DNA from: a virus
IMG/VR virus record: IMGVR_UViG_3300045110_000141
Location: 1 to 38,908 of that record
Direction: 5' to 3' (one strand)
Length of the DNA stretch: 38,908 bases
Shown: positions 8,520 through 13,892 of the stretch, in pieces
Numbering within the stretch: position 1 is the first letter of the stretch
How the letters are laid out: each line of letters begins with the position of its first letter
The notes under the pieces: generated by a model
What the model saw: only the letters and a program-made list of their open reading frames with translations
Told to the model about the DNA's origin: nothing
Databases searched by the model: none
Program-made: the position numbers and the translations under genes

Positions 8520-8543
8520 TTATTCTTTGTCGGCAAGTATAGT
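8515..8543 (+). promoter_or_regulatory. Rightward sigma70-like promoter
   Basis: TTGCAT (8515-8520) and TATAGT (8538-8543) are separated by exactly 17 nt, each box one or two bases from consensus. The first gene downstream begins at 8657, so the transcript would have a leader of about 105 nt. It would drive the short accessory genes from 8657 up to the terminator at 9604-9627. Confidence 0.7.
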
Positions 8544-8550
8544 TTCGGTG

Positions 8551-8656
8551 TCAGTCAGGAGTTGGCTGGCGATTGAAATCAAAAGGCCCGGAAGCGTGCT
8601 CAACCGCTAAGTAGTTCACGCAACCAGGCCCCCGTTTACCCCTTAAGGAGTCAACA
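8551..8656 (+). other. Structured 5' leader before the 8657 gene
   Basis: The untranslated stretch between the predicted start of transcription and ATG 8657 contains nested complementary segments: GGCC (about 8585-8588) with GGCC (8627-8630), and GCGTG (8594-8598) with CACGC (8617-8621), enclosing an 18-nt loop. It ends in a strong TTAAGGAGT Shine-Dalgarno sequence. I do not recognise a known riboswitch. It may be a simple structured leader. Confidence 0.3.
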
Positions 8657-8971
8657 ATGTCAACTTACTTCGCACCACCCACCGTCGTCAATCCCGAAAT
8701 CAACCGCGATGTTGATGAGATCATCGCCAAAAGCCAGGCTGCTGCCGCCGCAATGGATGCGGCTTACAAGGATCTTGCCGATCGGATGCAAGCCCTTATC
8801 GACAGGATGTACTCGGCGATCGACGAGATCGCCGATGCAGCCGGCGCCTGGCACTGCGAGTCGTGCGGGGCGTACACGGTTGAAGTCATTTCAGTGGCAA
8901 ACTATTCAGATGAGATGGGCTATGAGACCGCGAATCATTGCGCTCGCTGCCTGCCTGTGGGGGTGAACTAA
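8657..8971 (+). CDS. Coiled-coil protein with a C-terminal zinc-binding domain (104 aa)
   Basis: The ATG is 6 to 7 nt after AAGGAGT. Residues 15-62 form an Ala-rich amphipathic helix (DVDEIIAKSQAAAAAMDAAY) and the C-terminal third holds two cysteine pairs, CESC and CARC, spaced about 26 residues apart, a likely structural zinc ribbon. The gene heads a four-gene unit in which each gene overlaps the next. Such small zinc proteins are common early phage products that bind host proteins or nucleic acid; the function is unknown. Confidence 0.7.
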   Translation: MSTYFAPPTVVNPEINRDVDEIIAKSQAAAAAMDAAYKDLADRMQALIDRMYSAIDEIADAAGAWHCESCGAYTVEVISVANYSDEMGYETANHCARCLPVGVN

Positions 8972-9147
8972 TGAATACCAGTGAACTCACTCGCAGGGTC
9001 GAAGAAATGCTCCGTGAGAAGAATGAAGAGATTGCCGCACTCCGCAAGAAGGTCTATGACCAGTCGATGGAGATTGCGCAGTTGAAGGCCGCACTTAATT
9101 TTGCTCGGCTTGGGTTCAACAGGAAGATAGAAGAGGTGACGCGATGA
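8971..9147 (+). CDS. Small coiled-coil protein (58 aa)
   Basis: The start shares one base with the previous stop (TAATG), indicating coupled translation, so ATG 8971 is preferred over an upstream in-frame start. Nearly the whole peptide is a charged heptad-like helix (LTRRVEEMLREKNEEIAALR, then KKVYDQSMEIAQLKAALNFA). It has no cysteines and no membrane segment. A dimerising helix protein is likely; I recognise no family. Confidence 0.6.
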   Translation: MNTSELTRRVEEMLREKNEEIAALRKKVYDQSMEIAQLKAALNFARLGFNRKIEEVTR

Positions 9148-9347
9148 TGAGAAGACGAGACGAATTCATAGAGAGCGAGGCCGCCAGGCAGGTGCGGCTT
9201 CGCGAAGCTGAGTTGATGCGCGAGGCGGCAGCTGGGCAGCGGATATGCAGGCGCTGTGGCGCACCGCTTGATGACGCTGATGACGCAGTGTGCGACCAGT
9301 GCCAGTACAATGACCTCCAATCGCAGGAGGACGCCGATGCCTCGTAA
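9144..9347 (+). CDS. Small zinc-ribbon protein (67 aa)
   Basis: ATGA overlap with the preceding gene. A charged N-terminal helix (RRRDEFIESEAARQVRLREA) leads to the zinc ribbon RICRRCGAPLDDADDAVCDQ, whose CxxC pairs are 14 residues apart (C-RR-C and C-DQ-C). This resembles DksA/TraR-type zinc fingers on a small scale, but the length is too short to place it there with confidence. The 3' end overlaps the next gene by 11 nt. Confidence 0.65.
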   Translation: MMRRRDEFIESEAARQVRLREAELMREAAAGQRICRRCGAPLDDADDAVCDQCQYNDLQSQEDADAS

Positions 9348-9573
9348 TGCCGTCTTCGATCATCTCAGTGATAACGCGCGTCGTTTTGCAGAGTGCCATA
9401 GCAAGTGGTCGATGCAGTCCTTCCACATCGAGCTCTCGAATATGGCCAGGGCAGCGATTGACTCGATGACCGATTCAAAGCCGAAGCGTGATGCGCACTG
9501 GCAGGCGGTTGCGGCATTCAAACTCGCACGGGAGATTGAACGGCAGGCGATGGAGACGGGTGAGGTGGTATGA
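9337..9573 (+). CDS. Unknown helical protein (78 aa)
   Basis: I chose ATG 9337 over the longer open frame because AGGAGG (9325-9330) lies 6 nt before it. The protein is predicted to be all alpha (HLSDNARRFAECHSKWSMQS; AFKLAREIERQAMETGEVV). It has no recognisable motif. It is the last gene before a rho-independent terminator 30 nt downstream. Confidence 0.65.
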   Translation: MPRNAVFDHLSDNARRFAECHSKWSMQSFHIELSNMARAAIDSMTDSKPKRDAHWQAVAAFKLAREIERQAMETGEVV

Positions 9574-9603
9574 TCAGCGGTAGAACATACGTCACGATTG
9601 CAA

Positions 9604-9627
9604 GGCTCGCTTCGGCGGGCCCTTTTT
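9604..9627 (+). terminator. Rho-independent terminator
   Basis: GGCTCGC (9604-9610), loop TTCG, GCGGGCC (9615-9621), then C and TTTTT (9623-9627). All seven stem pairs form, one of them a G-U wobble, and the UUCG tetraloop is exceptionally stable. It closes the transcript that starts at about 8550. Confidence 0.85.
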
Positions 9628-9663
9628 GTGCTATAACGCCGCAGGCGAGACAAGGAGACGGCG

Positions 9664-9924
9664 ATGGCAAATGAATATATGAGGCCGGATTTTCATATCA
9701 ACCCTGATGACTATCCAGAAGATGTGGCGGCTGAAGCTGAAATCAGGGCAGATGAGCGTGAGCAATGCTGCAAGGATATTTGCGATTTTTGCGCCAGCGG
9801 AATCGCGGTAAGGCGCTCGCGTCACGGTGACTTGATCTGGTGGGAACATATCGAGACCGGTAATCCAGCCTGCCGGGCGTTGGATATCCGCGAAAGGGCG
9901 TGGAAGGAAAGCGAAAGCCGCTGA
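9664..9924 (+). CDS. Cysteine-rich small protein (86 aa)
   Basis: ATG 9664 is preceded by AAGGAG at about 6 nt. It follows the terminator, so it needs its own promoter; an extended -10 element (TGCTATAAC, 9629-9637) is present with no clear -35 box. The acidic N-terminus (FHINPDDYPEDVAAEAEIRA) is followed by a CCKDICDFC cluster, a conserved-looking WWEH and a final Cys in GNPACRALDIRERA. The Cys/His set (CxxC plus H and C) suggests a zinc site of a type common in phage accessory proteins. No function can be given. Confidence 0.65.
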   Translation: MANEYMRPDFHINPDDYPEDVAAEAEIRADEREQCCKDICDFCASGIAVRRSRHGDLIWWEHIETGNPACRALDIRERAWKESESR

Positions 9925-9942
9925 GGTCGCAACCCAGCGGCT
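9916..9942. terminator. Hairpin over the stop codon of the 9664 gene
   Basis: AGCCGCTG (9916-9923) and CAGCGGCT (9935-9942) are perfect 8-bp arms around an 11-nt loop. No T-tract follows on either strand, so termination would be weak or factor-dependent. It may instead protect the mRNA end. Confidence 0.4.
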
Positions 9943-10008
9943 CCGTCGGTCTATTGCCTGTAGGCGATACACCAAGTCAGGTCGGGCAGTATTCTAGCAG
10001 AGGGCCGA

Positions 10009-10242
10009 ATGAATCAACAAACCGAGATCAGGATTGACGAGACAGCTACAGACGTGCGGAGCGGCTTCAGGGAAGTCAATCAGCACCTTCGCAACATTGA
10101 AGCTCTGCTATCCCAGATCATTGAACGGCTGGACAGAAAACGCGGCGCTGCGATCCCGCCCGCATCCAATGTGATTATCACGCAATTGCCGAAGCCTATG
10201 ACCCCGCCCATACGTCTCGATTTGCCGCCTCACGCTGAATGA
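10009..10242 (+). CDS. Small coiled-coil protein with Pro-rich tail (77 aa)
   Basis: ATG 10009 follows a GAGGG at about 4 nt. Residues 14-45 form a coiled coil (VRSGFREVNQHLRNIEALLS, then QIIERLDRKR) and the C-terminus is Pro-rich (QLPKPMTPPIRLDLPPHAE). It is the last gene before the attP region. It resembles short oligomerising phage proteins, but I recognise no family. Confidence 0.6.
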   Translation: MNQQTEIRIDETATDVRSGFREVNQHLRNIEALLSQIIERLDRKRGAAIPPASNVIITQLPKPMTPPIRLDLPPHAE

Positions 10243-10254
10243 AAATCTGAAATT

Positions 10255-10275
10255 TGCGGATAATCCTGCGGATAA
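10255..10275 (+). repeat. Arm-type direct repeats, left pair
   Basis: TGCGGATAA occurs at 10255-10263 and 10267-10275, 12 bp apart and about 30 bp from the attP core. Four more copies lie on the other side of the core. This spacing and placement is typical of arm-type integrase binding sites, which the N-terminal domain of lambda-like integrases contacts. Confidence 0.7.
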
Positions 10276-10301
10276 AACCTGATATCGTTCCCGTAAGTAT
10301 A

Positions 10302-10346
10302 AGCCGGTGAATGGGTTCGAACCATCGACCTACTGATTACGAATCA
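10302..10346 (-). other. attP: attP core: 3' half of a tRNA-Thr(CGT) gene
   Basis: Read on the minus strand, this stretch folds as the 3' half of a tRNA: anticodon loop TTCGTAA (anticodon CGT), 3' anticodon stem TCAGT, variable loop AGGTC, T-arm GATGG-TTCGAAC-CCATT, acceptor strand CACCGGC and discriminator T. No D-arm or 5' acceptor strand (GCCGGTG) is present, so it is not a working tRNA. Phages that integrate into tRNA genes carry exactly such a fragment to rebuild the gene after insertion. It lies 260 bp from the end of the integrase gene. The exact boundary within the anticodon stem is uncertain. Intergenic stretch 10243-10607 is fully taken up by att-related elements. Confidence 0.85.
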
Positions 10347-10358
10347 ACTTGACTAGTG

Positions 10359-10367
10359 TGTCAGACA
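10359..10367. promoter_or_regulatory. TGTCAGACA palindrome in attP
   Basis: The 9-bp palindrome TGTC-A-GACA is identical to the one at 12608-12616, next to the promoter of the excisionase-like HTH gene; a TGTCCGACA variant is at 12587-12595. Its position 13 bp from the tRNA-derived core suggests binding of the same regulator or directionality factor at attP. Confidence 0.5.
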
Positions 10368-10407
10368 AACTCACCCAGTAGCTAACCCTACCAGAATCTC
10401 CATTTGC

Positions 10408-10421
10408 GTTCCACGTGAAAC
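10408..10421. promoter_or_regulatory. parS-like ParB binding site
   Basis: GTTCCACGTGAAAC matches the core of the widely conserved chromosomal parS consensus, GTTNCACGTGAAAC, at every specified base. A single copy occurs in the attP-integrase interval. No parA or parB gene is present in the phage, so if it is functional it would recruit the host ParB. Confidence 0.5.
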
Positions 10422-10430
10422 GTCCCAAAG

Positions 10431-10460
10431 TGGCTCATAATGTCTCACAGTGGCTCATTA
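10431..10460 (+). repeat. Three tandem 10-bp repeats in attP, candidate Xis sites
   Basis: TGGCTCATAA, TGTCTCACAG and TGGCTCATTA follow each other without gaps; the outer two share AGTGGCTCAT exactly, 20 bp apart. A 10-bp period puts each unit on the same face of the helix, as in cooperative excisionase filaments on attR/attP arms. Confidence 0.5.
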
Positions 10461-10471
10461 TTCCATGCGTT

Positions 10472-10491
10472 TGCGGATAATCTGCGGATAA
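10472..10491 (+). repeat. Arm-type direct repeats, right inner pair
   Basis: TGCGGATAA at 10472-10480 and 10483-10491, 11 bp apart, matches the left pair in sequence and orientation. Together with the left pair it flanks the tRNA-derived core, as expected of P and P' arms. Confidence 0.7.
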
Positions 10492-10502
10492 AGATTTACA
10501 GC

Positions 10503-10533
10503 AAAAGAGCGACTGACTAGGTATCAGTCGCTC
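10503..10533 (-). terminator. Terminator of the integrase transcript
   Basis: On the minus strand GAGCGACTGA and TCAGTCGCTC form a perfect 10-bp stem around a 7-nt loop (10507-10533), followed by TTTTGC (10503-10506 on the plus strand is AAAA). It lies about 75 nt past the integrase stop, in the right orientation to end the leftward transcript before the attP core. Confidence 0.75.
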
Positions 10534-10569
10534 CTATTCCAATGGATGAATTCGGGTGGCTATCCGGGC

Positions 10570-10595
10570 TTTATCCGCAGAATTCTGCGGATAAA
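10570..10595. repeat. 26-bp perfect palindrome made of two inverted arm-type sites
   Basis: TTATCCGCAGAA (10571-10582) is followed directly by its reverse complement TTCTGCGGATAA, and one further flanking base pair also matches. Each half contains the TGCGGATAA motif found four more times around attP. It stands 13 bp past the integrase stop codon. It could be an integrase dimer site and also fold as a hairpin in the int mRNA. Confidence 0.75.
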
Positions 10596-10607
10596 CTTTG
10601 AGGTGGG

Positions 10608-11765
10608 TTAATTGAGGTATCCTTCGGGCTCGTCCTTTTTGACAATTACGAGCTCTTCCTGCTCGTGGATCCGGTCCATTGTCTCGGCGATATGGCGGGC
10701 GGCAATGATGTCGGCGCGGATGTAGTGATCGATCAGGATGGCAGGATTGGCGTGTCCGGTGACCTTCCTGACGATTTCAGCCGGCAGCCCTGCCTGTACC
10801 ATACCCGTCGCGCCGCCGGCCCTTAGATCGTGAAACCTGAGGCCGCTGATCTCAGCCAGGCGGCAGGCGCTCGAAAAGGCGCGCTTGAAATCCCCATCAA
10901 TTCCAAAGACGCGGGTGTCAGGCTGCTTATCGCTGAGCTTCCACAGTTCATGCAGCTCGGCCTCGAGGCGCCTGGTCAACCCGATAGTCACCGCCTGCTC
11001 CGTTTTGGTAGACGTCTTTTTAATCCTGATAACACGATCTTTGAAATCTACATCAGCCCAGGTCAGGCGGATCAGGTTGCCTTTTCGAAGAGTGGTATCC
11101 AGGGCGGCAATGATGAGCGGCCGCAGATGCTCGCGTGGACCGCGGCAGTGCTCGATGAGCTTCTTCTGCTCGTCTGCAGTCAGGAGACGGTCACGCTTTG
11201 TTTCGTGTGCCGGTGATATCAGCTTGCGGAACATCTCCTGCGGTGGGCCGTCAAGCCATCGCTTCGATGCGGCGAAATAGAAGACCTGGCGCAGGACGGC
11301 GAGCTCGTAATTGACCGTGCGAATCGTCCGCTGCTGCTCCCGCCAGGTCGGGACCGTATATCGATGCTGCCTGAATTCTTCGATATCAGGGCGGGTTATC
11401 GACTGAATTGGACGATCACCAAAATATGGGATCAGTACGCGCTTCAGGATTCCCTTGGGCGTCTCGAGCTGCTTCTTACCGCCGACCTTGTGACCGTCAA
11501 CGATAACCACCGGCACCAGCTCCACGCGATCGTATTCAGCGGCGACCTCGGCGAAGGTGCGCGTGTAAATCTCAACTGCGCCGACGCCTGACTTCTTGAG
11601 CCTAGCTTCGAAGTCACGGACGAGTTCCTTGGCGGCAGTCCTGGTCTCGGCGCGCTTCCGCCATTCGCACCGCTTACCGACCGAGTCGTAATAAAAAACT
11701 CGAGCGTAGATATAACCTAGCTTGTGAACGGACACGCAGGATGAGCTGATTTTGCTACGGGGCAT
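10608..11765 (-). CDS. int: Tyrosine integrase (385 aa)
   Basis: Site-specific recombinase for integration at a tRNA-Thr gene. It has an N-terminal arm-binding domain (about 10-55), a SAM-like core-binding domain (about 70-175) and a catalytic domain (about 190-370). Catalytic residues are visible: R227 in DTTLRKGN, K254 in KTSTKTEQ, H312 and R315 in FHDLR, H338 in TGHAN and the nucleophile Y348 in DHYIRAD. Length is typical. The ATG overlaps the stop of the upstream ribbon-helix-helix gene (TAATG), so the two are translationally coupled, with AGGAGA upstream. attP and a set of arm-type repeats lie just downstream. Confidence 0.95.
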   Translation of the reverse strand: MPRSKISSSCVSVHKLGYIYARVFYYDSVGKRCEWRKRAETRTAAKELVRDFEARLKKSGVGAVEIYTRTFAEVAAEYDRVELVPVVIVDGHKVGGKKQLETPKGILKRVLIPYFGDRPIQSITRPDIEEFRQHRYTVPTWREQQRTIRTVNYELAVLRQVFYFAASKRWLDGPPQEMFRKLISPAHETKRDRLLTADEQKKLIEHCRGPREHLRPLIIAALDTTLRKGNLIRLTWADVDFKDRVIRIKKTSTKTEQAVTIGLTRRLEAELHELWKLSDKQPDTRVFGIDGDFKRAFSSACRLAEISGLRFHDLRAGGATGMVQAGLPAEIVRKVTGHANPAILIDHYIRADIIAARHIAETMDRIHEQEELVIVKKDEPEGYLN

Positions 11766-12142
11766 TAGTCTCCTGATTTAATTAGCCTGGGGAACTCGTA
11801 ATCCGTCTCTGTGAGTTCAAGCGGACTATCGGAATCGGGTCTGTTGTGATATCCGCCCGGCTCGTCGATGGGCGGGCCGGGCTCTGGTTCTTCATGGCGG
11901 CCACGGATGCGCTCGATCCGCTCACGCAGTTTCTGCCGCATCTCATCCGTGATCAGACCCGTATAGGTGAGACCGATATGCTCACGGATGACATCCGATC
12001 CGCTGACATACGGACGCCTGCGCTTAACGTCTGCGATGAGGTCAAGATAGGCGTCCCTCTCTTCCTTGCTGATGCGGATGCTGAATTTGGGTCCTTGAGG
12101 TTTTGATTTAACCGGCTTTCTAGCGGGCTTTCTACGTGTCAT
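11765..12142 (-). CDS. Ribbon-helix-helix-like DNA-binding protein coupled to integrase (125 aa)
   Basis: A basic N-terminus (MTRRKPARKPVKSKPQGPK) leads to KFSIRISKEERDAYLDLIAD and SGSDVIREHIGL, a strand plus two helices in the pattern of the MetJ/Arc/CopG fold, in which the beta strand reads the DNA major groove. The C-terminal 60 residues are acidic and probably disordered. The gene precedes int with overlapping stop and start, so it is made together with integrase; it may regulate int or act as a directionality factor. A GAAGAGA lies just before ATG 12142. It faces the 70-aa gene at 12332 across a shared control region. Confidence 0.65.
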   Translation of the reverse strand: MTRRKPARKPVKSKPQGPKFSIRISKEERDAYLDLIADVKRRRPYVSGSDVIREHIGLTYTGLITDEMRQKLRERIERIRGRHEEPEPGPPIDEPGGYHNRPDSDSPLELTETDYEFPRLIKSGD

Positions 12143-12205
12143 GTCTCTTCGATTGTCAAGTGTGAGTTTTCAAGGGGTCAACGATAGTGTGTCACGGTGT
12201 GCGAC

Positions 12206-12239
12206 AATGTATTACATTTGGCAAGTAGAAAAATACATT
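12206..12239. promoter_or_regulatory. Inverted repeat in the divergent int / 12332 control region
   Basis: AATGTATT (12206-12213) and AATACATT (12232-12239) are perfect 8-bp inverted arms separated by 18 nt, between two divergent ribbon-helix-helix genes and just upstream of the TTGACA box at 12247. Arm spacing of about 2.5 helical turns suits binding by a dimer of dimers. Confidence 0.45.
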
Positions 12240-12246
12240 AATCCTA

Positions 12247-12276
12247 TTGACAGGGATTTTTCGAAAGGCGTATGGT
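12247..12276 (+). promoter_or_regulatory. Promoter of the 12332 regulator gene
   Basis: A perfect TTGACA (12247-12252) and TATGGT (12271-12276) are 18 nt apart. Overlapping the -10 end is TGTATGACA (12276-12284), one base off the TGTCNGACA palindrome. The leader to ATG 12332 would be about 50 nt and contains the strong AAGGAGG. Confidence 0.6.
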
Positions 12277-12331
12277 GTATGACACTCACCCCACGCGGTT
12301 ATACAGACAGGGCACAAGGAGGTACACGACG

Positions 12332-12544
12332 ATGCCTCGGGGAAGTCCGCGAACCGAAAAGATCTGCTTTCGCACTCATACCGAACTGCTCGAACAGCTG
12401 AGGAGGGTGGCAGCCGTCCAGGAACGGCCAGTCTCCTGGCTGATCGTCCACTATATCAAAGCGGGCCTTGGCATTACGCCTACAATGCCAGGTAGCCCGC
12501 TGCCCCAGTCAGACAAGCGGGAATCCCGCAACTCACACTTCTAA
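12332..12544 (+). CDS. Small ribbon-helix-helix-like regulator (70 aa)
   Basis: I chose ATG 12332 because AAGGAGG (12318-12324) precedes it at 7 nt; the longer frame from 12272 would start inside the promoter. The segment EKICFRTHTELLEQLRRVAA, followed by RPVSWLIVHYIKAGL, gives a strand and two helices in the Arc/MetJ/CopG pattern; VSWLIVHYI corresponds to the second helix. The tail is Pro/Ser-rich. It is divergent from the integrase operon and probably a repressor in the lysis-lysogeny switch; no cI-like repressor is seen elsewhere. Confidence 0.65.
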   Translation: MPRGSPRTEKICFRTHTELLEQLRRVAAVQERPVSWLIVHYIKAGLGITPTMPGSPLPQSDKRESRNSHF

Positions 12545-12579
12545 CTGATCTTTTAATTTTTCTTTTACTGCCCCATTCC

Positions 12580-12608
12580 TTGCTAGTGTCCGACAATTGG
12601 CGTAAACT
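12580..12608 (+). promoter_or_regulatory. Promoter of the excisionase-like gene
   Basis: TTGCTA (12580-12585) and TAAACT (12603-12608), 17 nt apart. The -10 box is weak (four of six). One TGTCNGACA palindrome lies in the spacer and another directly follows the -10 box, so the promoter looks built for repression. Confidence 0.5.
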
Positions 12609-12616
12609 GTCAGACA
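12587..12616. promoter_or_regulatory. Paired TGTCNGACA operators
   Basis: TGTCCGACA (12587-12595) and TGTCAGACA (12608-12616) are 21 bp apart centre to centre, two turns of the helix, bracketing the -10 box. Each is a perfect palindrome around one central base. A third copy is at 10359-10367 in attP. Confidence 0.6.
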
Positions 12617-12627
12617 TATGGAGAGCC

Positions 12628-12840
12628 ATGGACAATCAGAAGATGACAGAGGCCGAATTCGCGAAGGCGGTAGGCGCCAGTCCCTCAACGGTGGGGCGTC
12701 TGCGGCGAGCTCGGAAGATCGATTATCACCGCTACGGGCGGATGGTCTATTACCTGCCCGAGGACATCGAGGCATGGCACAAGACGATGAAGCACGAGGC
12801 GATATGGCCGAAGAATCACGACCTCAGAAAAGCCTCGTGA
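12628..12840 (+). CDS. Excisionase-like helix-turn-helix protein (70 aa)
   Basis: I chose ATG 12628, 4 nt after GGAGAG, because an upstream start would lie inside the promoter. The helix-turn-helix is at about 5-24 (KMTEAEFAKAVGASPSTVGR), followed by a basic LRRARKIDYHRYGRMVYYLP wing and a last helix (EDIEAWHKTM). This layout is that of the small winged-helix excisionase/MerR-like domain. Its operators also occur in attP, so a role as recombination directionality factor, repressor, or both, is likely. The next gene overlaps it by 37 nt. Confidence 0.65.
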   Translation: MDNQKMTEAEFAKAVGASPSTVGRLRRARKIDYHRYGRMVYYLPEDIEAWHKTMKHEAIWPKNHDLRKAS

Positions 12841-13025
12841 GGCGCTGTGAGATCTGCGGCGTTCGTGGGGTCTATATCGAAGTCAGAGAGGTCTGGATCG
12901 ATGGGCAGTACTTTGGAACCTTCTGCGGGAAATGCGAGATGGATCGTGGGCGGCGACGTTCACGCTCTCGGAGTGAGGCTGAGAGTGGGCCTATCCCAAA
13001 ACGGCCAGGTGTGCGTCGCCTTTAG
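12804..13025 (+). CDS. Small zinc-finger protein (73 aa)
   Basis: The start is ATG 12804 after GAGGCGAT. Two CxxC pairs, CEIC and CGKC, are about 25 residues apart around a beta stretch (YIEVREVWIDGQYFGTFCG), the pattern of a zinc ribbon. The C-terminal third is very basic (RGRRRSRSRS), suggesting nucleic-acid binding. It overlaps the excisionase-like gene in another frame, so it probably depends on coupled translation. No family is recognised. Confidence 0.55.
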   Translation: MAEESRPQKSLVRRCEICGVRGVYIEVREVWIDGQYFGTFCGKCEMDRGRRRSRSRSEAESGPIPKRPGVRRL

Positions 13026-13036
13026 ACAAAAAGAAG

Positions 13037-13052
13037 GCCGGCGCGTGCCGGC
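13037..13052. other. GCCGGC hairpin between the zinc-finger and annealing-protein genes
   Basis: GCCGGC-GCGT-GCCGGC forms a short GC-only hairpin. On the minus strand it is followed by TTCTTTTTG and would read as a terminator for antisense transcripts; on the plus strand there is no T-tract. The plus-strand role, if any, is unclear. Confidence 0.35.
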
Positions 13053-13103
13053 TGGAATTGATCACAGTGTGAAATACAAATTGGATTGAACGGAGAGAAC
13101 ATA

Positions 13104-13892
13104 ATGGAAGTCGCAACGAAAATCAACGGATCTGCCCCTATGGATGACGCAATCATCGAAAGAGTTATCGCCGCCGGTGACCTCAAGCTGCTCAAGGCCG
13201 ACGAGCGGAATAGCTATTACCTCGCCATCTGCCGGTCACTCGGCTTGAACCCGCTGACGCGCCCTCTGGAATATATAACCCTCAGCGGCAAGCTCGTGCT
13301 GTATGCCAGGAAGGACTGCACGGAGCAGTTGCGCAAGCTGCATGGCGTGTCGATATACAAGCTCGAGACCAATGAGCGCGATGGTGTCTTCGAAGCCATG
13401 GCCTATGCGCGGATGAGTGGCACTGCGCCAGCCCGTGAAGATATCGACTTCGGCGCAACGTCCATCAAAGGTCTCCAGGGTGATGCCCTGGTGAATGCGA
13501 AGTTGAAAGCCATCACGAAGGCCAAGCGGCGGGTGACGCTATCGATCTGCGGCCTGGGATTCCTCGATGAGACGGAGATTGAGACGATACCGCAAGTACG
13601 CCACGAGCCTGCCCAGATCGAAGCCGGCACTCCTGACGACAATCTCATCACGCGTGATCAGCGCAAGCGAATGAACGACTTCATCGGCAACCTCAAGGTC
13701 AAGTTCGGGCTGACCAATGACGTGCTTGCGGCAAAGATGAATGACGTGACGGGTGCTGAGCGCAGTGCTGATCTGACGCAGGAGCAGGCTGACGAGATGA
13801 TCGGCATCTATGCCGCCTGGCTCAATCAGCTCGAGGAAGCGGAATACGAGAATGCGAAGGCGGCTGGCGAGAAGAAAGAGGTGCCCTTCTAA
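13104..13892 (+). CDS. RecT/Bet-like single-strand annealing protein (262 aa)
   Basis: ATG 13104 is preceded by CGGAGAG at 6 to 7 nt; the TTG 18 nt upstream is not needed. The N-terminal part carries YLAICRSLGLNPLTRPLEYI, which aligns by eye with the FIALLIVANQYGLNPWTKEI region of lambda Beta. The segment KLKAITKAKRRVTLSICGLG, followed by FLDETEIE, parallels Beta's HKAMIQCARLAFGF...DEAE. These are the core motifs of phage annealing proteins, which pair single strands during recombination-dependent replication. The C-terminal 80 residues are helical and may bind a partner. No exonuclease gene is recognised nearby. Confidence 0.65.
   Translation: MEVATKINGSAPMDDAIIERVIAAGDLKLLKADERNSYYLAICRSLGLNPLTRPLEYITLSGKLVLYARKDCTEQLRKLHGVSIYKLETNERDGVFEAMAYARMSGTAPAREDIDFGATSIKGLQGDALVNAKLKAITKAKRRVTLSICGLGFLDETEIETIPQVRHEPAQIEAGTPDDNLITRDQRKRMNDFIGNLKVKFGLTNDVLAAKMNDVTGAERSADLTQEQADEMIGIYAAWLNQLEEAEYENAKAAGEKKEVPF

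Noticed and set aside
9570-9674. A 34-residue open frame starting in an ATGA overlap
   Set aside because: It runs across the terminator hairpin and into the next gene with no coding character.
10300-10400. A full tRNA-Thr gene
   Set aside because: Only the anticodon arm, variable loop, T-arm and 3' acceptor strand are present; no D-arm and no GCCGGTG 5' strand lie upstream, so it is an attP fragment.
10429-10491. CRISPR-like array or plasmid-type iterons
   Set aside because: The repeats are only 9 to 10 bp, of two types, and fit integrase/excisionase sites beside attP; there are no spacers and no replication initiator next to them.
13031-13053. Terminator after the 12804 gene
   Set aside because: The hairpin has a T-run only on the minus strand, where no gene needs it.
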